Assembly (NCBI GenBank): GCA_946886065.1
Contig: CAMPHU010000140.1
Coordinates: forward strand, 1 to 12,360
DNA length: 12,360 nt
From: an uncultured Massilia sp.
GTDB taxonomy: Bacteria; Pseudomonadota; Gammaproteobacteria; Burkholderiales; Burkholderiaceae
Reading direction: 5' to 3'
Part shown: in pieces, positions 1-5,276 of the stretch
Layout of the letters: every line of letters begins with the position of its first letter
Numbering within the stretch: the first letter of the stretch is position 1
The notes under the pieces: model-generated
What the model was told of the DNA's origin: nothing
The model's database searches: none
The model's input: only the letters and a program-made list of their open reading frames with translations
Translations under genes and position numbers: made by a program

Positions 1-89
1 GCGGACTCGGGGTTGATGGCGGACCAGCCGCTGCCTGCCTGTTCCTTGAGGCGGGTGAGGGACTGGATATCGTTCTGGTATTGAGACAT
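1..89 (-). CDS. aceA: Isocitrate lyase, N-terminal fragment (cut by window edge)
   Basis: Only the first 29 codons are inside the window; the rest lies to the left. The protein begins MSQYQNDIQSLTRLKEQ and continues with GSGWSAINPES. This closely resembles the start of the roughly 530-residue isocitrate lyase known from Pseudomonas (from memory, MSAYQNDI...SSWSAINPE). That enzyme splits isocitrate into glyoxylate and succinate in the cytosol, the first committed step of the glyoxylate shunt used on acetate and fatty acids. The ATG is read from base 89 downward and is preceded by a good ribosome binding site (AGGAG, bases 95-99, 5 bases away), which fixes the start. The catalytic KKCGH-type region is not visible, so the call rests on the N-terminus alone. 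A palindrome 113-128 bases upstream is a likely control site. Confidence 0.88.
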   Translation of the reverse strand, partial: MSQYQNDIQSLTRLKEQAGSGWSAINPES

Positions 90-637
90 GTCGGCTCCTG
101 AGTGGTGATTGAGTTCGTCGCGCTTTCCCGGCCTGCCGCGCATCGCTGCGCAGCGGCGTTCGCATGACTTCATGATACGCCAGCGGCGGGCAAAGATTTG
201 CTGTCTTATATAAGACATATGACATAAAAGTTATCGACGAAATTCAAGGACTTACGACACAGTTTTCAGGATGCGGGACGGGGTTTTGCGAAACGAGATG
301 CAGACGGGGACGCCGGCAGCGGGTGCATCTTGCGATGTGAAATGTGGTTCGGCCGTATGAAATGGGATGGCGTGGCGGCGCGGGCGCGCCGGGTCCCGGG
401 TAAAGGCAGGGCGGGTATTGTCTGGACCGATGAAAAGATGGGTAAATGCCGGGCCTTGGATAGGGGCCGTGGCTTGCGTCGGGCCGATACGCTTGCTTGG
501 CAGAGCGTGGCAAGCTGGGTGGCAAGGCCGGACCGCTGCGATGGCGAGTTGCCCTGGACGCTCATCCACTGTCCGGGCAGCGGGATTAGAGGTCTCGCCG
601 CCGCATGGCCTTCACGGCTCCAGTTGGCCCATCGAGG
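90..637. other. Gene-free stretch between aceA and the hydroxylase gene
   Basis: These 548 bases hold the aceA leader and promoter region (about 90-250) and then about 390 bases in which I can support no gene. Open frames exist on both strands (for example 367-669 plus and 252-569 minus). Their translations are Arg/Pro/Gly/Trp-rich, resemble no family I know and lack convincing ribosome binding sites. Inside the presumed aceA leader is a perfect 12-bp palindrome CGCTGCGCAGCG (144-155), which could form a hairpin in the mRNA. I see no clear hairpin-plus-T-run terminator for the hydroxylase gene that ends at 638. Confidence 0.5.
202..217. promoter_or_regulatory. Perfect 16-bp palindrome upstream of aceA, candidate operator
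   Basis: TGTCTTATATAAGACA is a perfect inverted repeat with an AT core in an otherwise GC-rich region, 113 bases upstream of the aceA start codon. An AT-rich dyad of this size is typical of dimeric GntR/FadR-type or similar repressor sites. Metabolic operators of this general look occur before central-carbon genes in betaproteobacteria, but I cannot name the cognate regulator. A related half-site (ATGTCATA, minus strand) lies directly beside it at about 217-224. Its position relative to the promoter is unknown because no clear -35/-10 pair stands out. Confidence 0.55.
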
Positions 638-1921
638 CTACAGTGCGAATCCGCCGGCCGTCTGGGTGAACTGGTTGATCCCCGCCGTCATGGCCGTGAT
701 CATCGCGCGCTCGGCTGCCGACAGCTGCGGATGCCAGACATCGAAGATCAGCACCACGCGCAACTGCTCGCTGTCGTTCCAGGCTTCGTGTTCGATGGTG
801 TCGTCGAACACCCAGGCCTTGCCCGTTTCCCACTCGCGGGTATCGTTGCCGACCCGGAAGCCGCAGCCCGGCGGCACGATCAGGGGCAGGTGGGTCACCA
901 GCCGCACATTGCTGACGCCGGTATGCGGCGGAATGCGCGTCTTCGGCTTCAGCAGCGAGAACATGGCGCTCGGTGTACGGCCCGGCTGGTCGGGCTGGGG
1001 CGCGCCGCGCAGCGCCGCCATGGTGCGCGGGCAGCGCCCGGCATTTCCTGCGACGGCTTCGCCCTTGTCGATCAGGTGGAAGGCGGTCCAGTCCGGCGAC
1101 TTGTTCAGCCCGGCCCACTGGTTCAGCGGCTGGTCCTCGGAATAATTGATATACGGCGTGAACCCTTCCTCCGCCGCCAGCACCGCCAGGAATTCCTCGC
1201 GAATGTCGTGCGTCGCCGCCTCCAGCGCATCCAGCCAGGGAAACGCGCTGCGCTCGAAAAAGCTGGTCGGCAGCAGGCCCTGGTAGTGGAACAGGGCGGG
1301 CTGGGAGTCGTAACGCCGCTTGCGGCCGGTCATGATGTCGACGGAGTCGCGGAAGCGCCGCAGGTGTTCGCCTTGCATCCCGCCCAGGTGGGGCGCCAGG
1401 TAGGCGTCGAGGAAATCGCCGAACTCGCGGTTGTAGGCATCGTGCCAGTCCAGGGCCTCGCGTACCGCCGGCTGCAGGTCGGGCGGCAGGGTGTGCAGCG
1501 GCGGCGCCACGGCGGCCACCGCGGCGCAGGCGCCGGCCGCCGCCTGGCGCCGCCCCTGGCGGATGTACAGCCGGCTGCGCAGCACCAGCGCCACCAGGTC
1601 GTAGGGATCGACGCTGAGCGCGCCGCGCAGCGCCGCTTCTTCGCCGTCCTCGTCCTTCTGCGCCAGGCAGACCACGGACAGGTTGAGCCATTGCTGCTTG
1701 TCGCGCCCGTCGACTTCGACCAGGCGCTGCAGCAGTGCGCGCGCATGATCCAGGCGGCCGGCGCTGAAGGCTTCGTGCGACAGCGCGCGCAGCGCGCGCG
1801 GGTGGGCCGGCGTGCGCGCGAGAATCGCTTCCCAGCACTGCACCGCGCGCCGCCGGTCGCCACGTCCGTCCGCCTCCAGCGCCTCTCGTTCCAGCGCCGC
1901 GATCTCCCTGTTGTCCGCCAT
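638..1921 (-). CDS. TPR-containing aspartyl/asparaginyl beta-hydroxylase family protein
   Basis: The product has 427 aa. Residues about 5-140 are alanine/leucine-rich helical pairs that look like about four tetratricopeptide repeats. Residues about 200-410 are an Asp/Asn beta-hydroxylase domain, an Fe(II)/2-oxoglutarate dioxygenase of the human ASPH type. Iron ligands are H333 (HTGVSN) and H378 (DDTIEHEAWND); as in ASPH there is no acidic third ligand. S322 lies 11 residues before H333, H344 sits in THLPLIVPPG and R388 lies 10 residues after H378. These match the ASPH 2-oxoglutarate-binding positions Ser668, His690 and Arg735. ASPH Arg688 corresponds to V342 here. The VWHP motif near the end is also conserved. 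No signal peptide or membrane helix is seen, so it is probably cytosolic. The start at 1921 is chosen because AGGA lies just before it and the AT-rich promoter lies upstream; the frame is open further upstream but overlaps the doxX-like gene. The target protein or small molecule is unknown. Confidence 0.85.
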   Translation of the reverse strand: MADNREIAALEREALEADGRGDRRRAVQCWEAILARTPAHPRALRALSHEAFSAGRLDHARALLQRLVEVDGRDKQQWLNLSVVCLAQKDEDGEEAALRGALSVDPYDLVALVLRSRLYIRQGRRQAAAGACAAVAAVAPPLHTLPPDLQPAVREALDWHDAYNREFGDFLDAYLAPHLGGMQGEHLRRFRDSVDIMTGRKRRYDSQPALFHYQGLLPTSFFERSAFPWLDALEAATHDIREEFLAVLAAEEGFTPYINYSEDQPLNQWAGLNKSPDWTAFHLIDKGEAVAGNAGRCPRTMAALRGAPQPDQPGRTPSAMFSLLKPKTRIPPHTGVSNVRLVTHLPLIVPPGCGFRVGNDTREWETGKAWVFDDTIEHEAWNDSEQLRVVLIFDVWHPQLSAAERAMITAMTAGINQFTQTAGGFAL

Positions 1922-1937
1922 CGTCCTGCCTTTATTA

Positions 1938-1963
1938 GTATGTACGGCTGATTTTGTACATAC
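1938..1963. promoter_or_regulatory. Inverted repeat GTATGTAC-N10-GTACATAC, candidate operator
   Basis: Two perfect 8-base arms (1938-1945 and 1956-1963) are separated by 10 bases, so the half-site centres are 18 bases apart. The repeat lies 17-42 bases upstream of the hydroxylase start and brackets its proposed -10 element. That is a position where a dimeric repressor would block transcription. A second, 10-bp palindrome ATATGCATAT (1964-1973) abuts it in the promoter spacer. The binding protein cannot be identified from the window. Confidence 0.5.
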
Positions 1964-1979
1964 ATATGCATATTGGCAA
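1951..1979 (-). promoter_or_regulatory. Candidate sigma-70 promoter for the hydroxylase gene
   Basis: On the minus strand TTGCCA (1974-1979, five of six matches to the -35 consensus) is followed after 17 bases by CAAAAT (1951-1956, four of six matches to the -10). Transcription would start about 20 bases upstream of the ATG. The surrounding 1930-1990 stretch is markedly AT-rich for this genome. This is a consensus match only. Confidence 0.4.
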
Positions 1980-2095
1980 GTAATATTTACAGCCGACCAT
2001 TCTTCTAGGGGGAAGGAAGGCCACTCCTTCGTGTCTGTCGCGCCGGCAAGCACGCGGCTAAGATGTGGCCGGTTTGACTTCCGACGGACGAGACG

Positions 2096-2524
2096 ATGGC
2101 GATCCCGCAACGCATTTTCCTGCAACCCAGCTCCGCCGCCACCGCGCCGGTGACGCGCTTGTGCCTGCTGATGCTGTGCGCGGCCTACCTGCAAGGAGGC
2201 ATCGACAAGGTATTCGACTTTCCGGGCGCGGTCGCGGAGATGGCGCACTTCGGCCTGCGCCCGGCGCTGCCGCTGGCCGTGCTGACCATCGCCGGCGAGC
2301 TGGGCGCATCGGTGATGGTGGTCGGCGGCTGGTGGCGCTGGGCCGGCGCCGCCTGGCTGGCGCTGTTTACCCTGGCGGCGAACGGCATCGCCAACCGCTA
2401 CTGGGAGCTCGCAGGCCCGGCGCGCCGCATGGCCGAGAACGGCTTCTACGAGCACCTGGGCCTGGCCGGCGCCTTCCTGCTGGTGGCCTGGTGCGATCTG
2501 GACGTGCGACGGCGGCCTGCCTAG
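2096..2524 (+). CDS. DoxX-family small integral membrane protein
   Basis: The product has 142 aa with four predicted membrane helices at about 19-36, 56-77, 81-98 and 119-134. The segment from YLQGGIDKVFDFPGAVAEM through the helix-2 motif IAGELGASVMVVGGWWRWAG looks like the DoxX/SURF4-like fold: a conserved Lys-F/D element after helix 1, then a Gly-Glu pair in helix 2. DoxX-type proteins sit in the inner membrane; some are linked to quinone or thiol redox and oxidative-stress complexes, but this one's role cannot be fixed. The ATG at 2096 follows a weak purine stretch (GGACGAGA). The gene is divergent from the hydroxylase (175 bases between starts) and converges on the next gene with only 6 bases between stop codons. 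No terminator hairpin separates the two stops. Confidence 0.75.
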   Translation: MAIPQRIFLQPSSAATAPVTRLCLLMLCAAYLQGGIDKVFDFPGAVAEMAHFGLRPALPLAVLTIAGELGASVMVVGGWWRWAGAAWLALFTLAANGIANRYWELAGPARRMAENGFYEHLGLAGAFLLVAWCDLDVRRRPA

Positions 2525-2530
2525 CCGGCT

Positions 2531-3088
2531 TTATTGGAGAGGAAGGGGGCGCCCATCGGGCGCAGTCGTGCCGGCCGGGCGGATTTCAGTGCTCTGGTGC
2601 AGGGTATTGCGCCAGCCGTCCGGCTGCAGGGTCCAGATCCGCACGTAGCGTCCACGGAACTGGCGCGGCGTGCGCTGGCCCTGCGTCTGCGCATGGAAGC
2701 GTCCGGTCACGATCGCGGCGCGGCCGCTGCCGAGAACGGTAATCTCCATGTCGTCCAGCCCATAGCCGCTGATCCTGAATTCATTGCGCATCAGCGCTTG
2801 CAGGAATTCGGTCTTGGTGCGCACCCGGCCGTTGCTCTCCACGTGGTAATACTCGCCGCCGATCAGCTTGCGCAAGGCATCGATGTCGCCGCTCGCCACC
2901 GCCGCCGCGCGCCTGCGCTCGGCGTCCCGGATGCCGGCGGTTTCCTGCGGCGCAGCTCTGGCCCCAGCTCTGGCTCCAGCGGTGGCGCCAGCGGTGGCAC
3001 GAGCATTGGCGCCAGCGGCGGCGGCGGAGGCGGCGTGGACAGGAGCGGAAAACAGGATGGCGGCGAAGGCCAGGCAAAGGACGCGCAT
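2531..3088 (-). CDS. Exported NTF2-like (DUF4440/SnoaL-type) protein
   Basis: The product has 185 aa. Residues 1-19 form a signal peptide (MRVLCLAFAAILFSAPVHA) with a likely cut after VHA, so the protein is probably periplasmic. Residues 20-50 are a low-complexity Ala/Gly/Arg/Thr linker. Residues about 52-170 resemble the cone-shaped NTF2/DUF4440 fold: a first helix IRDAERRRAAAVASGDIDALRKLIG, then Y-Y-H-V-E-S-NGRVRTKTEF, and late strands with a VTGRFHAQ and a RYVRIWTLQPDGWR motif. Family members bind small molecules or act as accessory domains; no catalytic set is evident here. The longer frame up to 3211 is possible, but the signal peptide and the upstream promoter favour the ATG at 3088, although no strong Shine-Dalgarno precedes it. 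Confidence 0.7.
   Translation of the reverse strand: MRVLCLAFAAILFSAPVHAASAAAAGANARATAGATAGARAGARAAPQETAGIRDAERRRAAAVASGDIDALRKLIGGEYYHVESNGRVRTKTEFLQALMRNEFRISGYGLDDMEITVLGSGRAAIVTGRFHAQTQGQRTPRQFRGRYVRIWTLQPDGWRNTLHQSTEIRPAGTTAPDGRPLPLQ
2951..2998 (-). repeat. Degenerate 12-base tandem repeat coding ATAG/ARAG linker
   Basis: Residues 31-46 of the exported protein read ATAG-ATAG-ARAG-ARAA, four copies of a four-codon unit. They are encoded by imperfect 12-base repeats rich in GGC/GCC. The repeat forms part of a flexible spacer between the signal peptide and the folded domain, and copy number could vary by slippage without breaking the frame. Confidence 0.6.
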
Positions 3089-3119
3089 GGGTGACCGAGG
3101 CAGTGGTTGTCGCCCATAG

Positions 3120-3148
3120 TATATAAATTCCCAACCGTAAGATTGTAA
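3120..3148 (-). promoter_or_regulatory. Candidate sigma-70 promoter for the exported NTF2-like protein
   Basis: On the minus strand TTACAA (3143-3148) and TATATA (3120-3125) are 17 bases apart, placing the transcript start about 25 bases upstream of the ATG at 3088. A 10-bp palindrome GAAATATTTC (3150-3159) lies just upstream of the -35 and could be a regulator site. The stretch is AT-rich against a GC-rich background. Confidence 0.45.
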
Positions 3149-3281
3149 CGAAATATTTCTTGCGGCCGACACAATCCGACACCGGACATTGTCTGGAAGC
3201 GGCGGGGACATCTGCTACAGTGGGATCCATGCAGTGCCGCCATGGCTGCCGCCACCCTTACCACTTCTACCATCCGACGAC

Positions 3282-5222
3282 ATGCCTGCCGCTCCTTTGC
3301 CGTCCGACGAAGCCGAACGCCTGGCGCTGCTGCGCGCGCTGGCCCTGCTCGACACCCCGTCCGAGCCCGTGTTCGACCGCGTCACGCGCCTGGCGAGCCG
3401 CCTGCTGGACGTGCCGGTGGCGCTGTTCACCCTGATCGACGCCGAGCGCCAGTGGTTCAAGTCGCGGGTGGGGCTGGACACGGCCGAAACCCCGCGCGAG
3501 CTGGCCTTCTGCGCCCACGCGATCCTCCAGGAGGCGCCGCTGGTGGTCCCCGACACCACCAGGGACGAGCGCTTCCGCGGCAACCCGCTGGTCACCGGCG
3601 CTCCGAATATCCGCTTCTACGCCGGCGTCCCGGTCCGCACCACGGCGGGGGTGGCGATCGGCACCCTGTGCGTGGGCGACACCCGCCCGCGCGAGCTCGG
3701 CGACGACGACCTGGCGCTGCTCGCGGACCTGGCCGCCATCATCACCGAGGAAGTCCGCTACCGCGAACGGCTGGCGGTGGCGCGCGCCCAGCTGGAGCGC
3801 ACGGGCGAGGTGCTGGGCGCCAGCGAAGCGCGCTTCCGCTCGGTGTTCGAGGCCGCCGTGGTCGGCATCGCCCTGGTCCTGCCGGACGGCACCTGGGTCA
3901 GCATCAACCCGGCCCTGTGCCAGATCCTCGGCTACACGGAGCCGGAGCTGCTGGGGATACGCTTCCCGGAAGTCACCTATCCGCCCGACCGCGCCGACGA
4001 CGCCGAGCTGATCCGGCGCCTGCACGCCGGCGAGATCGAGCGCTTCACCCGCCAGAAGCGCTATGTGCGCAAGGACGGCAGCCTGGTCTGGATCCAGGTC
4101 GATGTCTCGCGCATGCTCAGCCCGAATGGCGAACACGAGTACAACGTCGCGGTCGTCAAGGACATCGACGCGCAAAAGCGGGCGGAGCAGCAGGTGGCGG
4201 CCCTGAATGCCGACCTCGAACGGCGGGTCGACGAGCGCACCCGCGCGCTGCAGGAGGCCATCCAGCGCCAGCGCCAGGCCGAGCACGAACTGCGCGCGCG
4301 CGAGGTGCTGCTGAGCACCGTGATCGAGAATGCCTACGACGCCTATATCAGCCTGGACCGCCATGGCCGGGTCACGGCCTGGAACCGCCAGGCCGAGGAA
4401 ACCTTCGGCTGGAGCGCCGAAGAAGCCCTTGGCGCCACGCTCGAACGCCTGATGATCCCGCCCGAACTGGCGGGCGCGCACCAGGCCGGCATGCGGCGCT
4501 ACCTGTCGACCGGGGTGGCGAAGGTGGTCGACCGGCGCCTGGAGCTGCCCGCCATGCGCCGCGACGGCAGCCGCCTGATGGTGGAGCTGCGCCTGCGCGC
4601 GCTCGACATCGACGGCGAGCCGCTGTTCAGCGCCTTCCTGCACGACATCACCGAGCGCAAGGAAGCCGAGGCGCGGCGCGAATACGAAAGCCGCCACGAT
4701 CTGCTGACCGGCCTGCCGAACCGGCGCGCCCTGATGGACGCCATGCCGGTGGTGCAGTCGCGCGCGGCCCGCAGCGGCCGCACCATGGGCCTGCTGTTCC
4801 TCGACCTGGACGGCTTCAAGGCCATCAACGACGCGTTCGGGCACGACGCGGGCGACGCCTTGCTGCGCGTGCTCGCCGACCGCCTGCGCGCCGCGGTGCG
4901 CAGGACCGACAGCGTGTTCCGCCTGGCGGGCGACGAATTCACCGTGGTGCTGGAAGACCTGGGCGATGCCTGTGACCATGCGTGGGGCGACGCGCGCGCC
5001 GTCGGCGCCAAGCTGATCGACGTCTTGTCGGAGCCGGCCAGCCTGTGGAGCACCCAGGTGCAGGTCGGGGCCAGCGTGGGCATCGCCCTGTGTCCGCCGG
5101 GAGCGGGCATCAGTCCCGAGGCGCTGATCCGCGAGGCCGACCAGCGCATGTACGAGGCCAAGCGGGCCGGGCGCGGCTGCATCCGGCCTGAGCAGCCCGA
5201 GCTGTCCTCACAAAGTCCTTGA
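3282..5222 (+). CDS. GAF-PAS-PAS-GGDEF diguanylate cyclase
   Basis: The product has 646 aa, without signal peptide or membrane helices, so it is a cytosolic sensor enzyme. The order is GAF (about 12-165, with FCAHAILQEAPLVVPDTTRD and FYAGVPV), PAS (about 181-303, ending VVKDIDAQKRAE), a coiled coil (about 297-345), a second PAS (about 343-463, ending FLHDITERKEAE) and GGDEF (about 468-635). The catalytic signature reads A549-GDEF instead of GGDEF. The surrounding DLDGFKAINDAFGHDAGD and the inhibitory site R540-R-T-D543, five residues before the signature, are intact. It is therefore probably an active, product-inhibited enzyme making cyclic-di-GMP from two GTP. No EAL or HD-GYP domain is present. 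The ATG at 3282 is preferred because the GAF begins soon after; it has no clear Shine-Dalgarno, and the frame stays open upstream to a TTG at 3189. The input ligand is unknown. Confidence 0.88.
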   Translation: MPAAPLPSDEAERLALLRALALLDTPSEPVFDRVTRLASRLLDVPVALFTLIDAERQWFKSRVGLDTAETPRELAFCAHAILQEAPLVVPDTTRDERFRGNPLVTGAPNIRFYAGVPVRTTAGVAIGTLCVGDTRPRELGDDDLALLADLAAIITEEVRYRERLAVARAQLERTGEVLGASEARFRSVFEAAVVGIALVLPDGTWVSINPALCQILGYTEPELLGIRFPEVTYPPDRADDAELIRRLHAGEIERFTRQKRYVRKDGSLVWIQVDVSRMLSPNGEHEYNVAVVKDIDAQKRAEQQVAALNADLERRVDERTRALQEAIQRQRQAEHELRAREVLLSTVIENAYDAYISLDRHGRVTAWNRQAEETFGWSAEEALGATLERLMIPPELAGAHQAGMRRYLSTGVAKVVDRRLELPAMRRDGSRLMVELRLRALDIDGEPLFSAFLHDITERKEAEARREYESRHDLLTGLPNRRALMDAMPVVQSRAARSGRTMGLLFLDLDGFKAINDAFGHDAGDALLRVLADRLRAAVRRTDSVFRLAGDEFTVVLEDLGDACDHAWGDARAVGAKLIDVLSEPASLWSTQVQVGASVGIALCPPGAGISPEALIREADQRMYEAKRAGRGCIRPEQPELSSQSP

Positions 5223-5249
5223 CCTTCCCATCGTGGGAAGGAATATGCT
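5219..5249 (+). promoter_or_regulatory. CueR/MerR-type copper-responsive promoter of copA
   Basis: TTGACC (-35, 5219-5224) and TATGCT (-10, 5244-5249) are separated by 19 bases, the over-long spacer typical of promoters activated by MerR-family regulators. The spacer region holds a perfect dyad CCTTCCCA-TCG-TGGGAAGG (5223-5241), very close to the known E. coli copA CueR site (from memory, ACCTTCCCC...GGAAGG). Cu(I)-bound CueR would distort the DNA and activate copA. No cueR gene lies in the window. The -35 box contains the TGA stop (5220-5222) of the upstream diguanylate cyclase gene. Confidence 0.9.
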
Positions 5250-5276
5250 GTCCATATGTGATCGAGGAGCAAGCAT

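Noticed and set aside
367..669. Possible 100-aa protein in the gap downstream of the hydroxylase gene
   Set aside because: No ribosome binding site, odd Trp/Arg/Gly composition, no resemblance to a known family, and it overlaps the end of the hydroxylase gene on the other strand.
605..1951. A 448-codon open frame on the plus strand
   Set aside because: It lies antisense to the hydroxylase gene, is His/Arg/Gln-rich with no family resemblance, and is a by-product of high GC; the minus-strand protein has clear domains.
2012..2030. Hairpin GAAGGA-N7-TCCTTC upstream of the doxX-like gene as a terminator or riboswitch
   Set aside because: Only a 6-bp stem, no T-run and no conserved riboswitch core; probably chance in a purine-rich stretch.
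3189..3281. N-terminal extension of the diguanylate cyclase from a TTG at 3189
   Set aside because: The extra 31 residues are Pro/Leu-rich without homology and the rare start has no Shine-Dalgarno; the ATG at 3282 sits just before the GAF domain. The choice is not certain.
3267..4979. A 570-codon open frame on the minus strand opposite the diguanylate cyclase
   Set aside because: Shadow of the GAF-PAS-PAS-GGDEF gene in a GC-rich genome; no recognisable domain.
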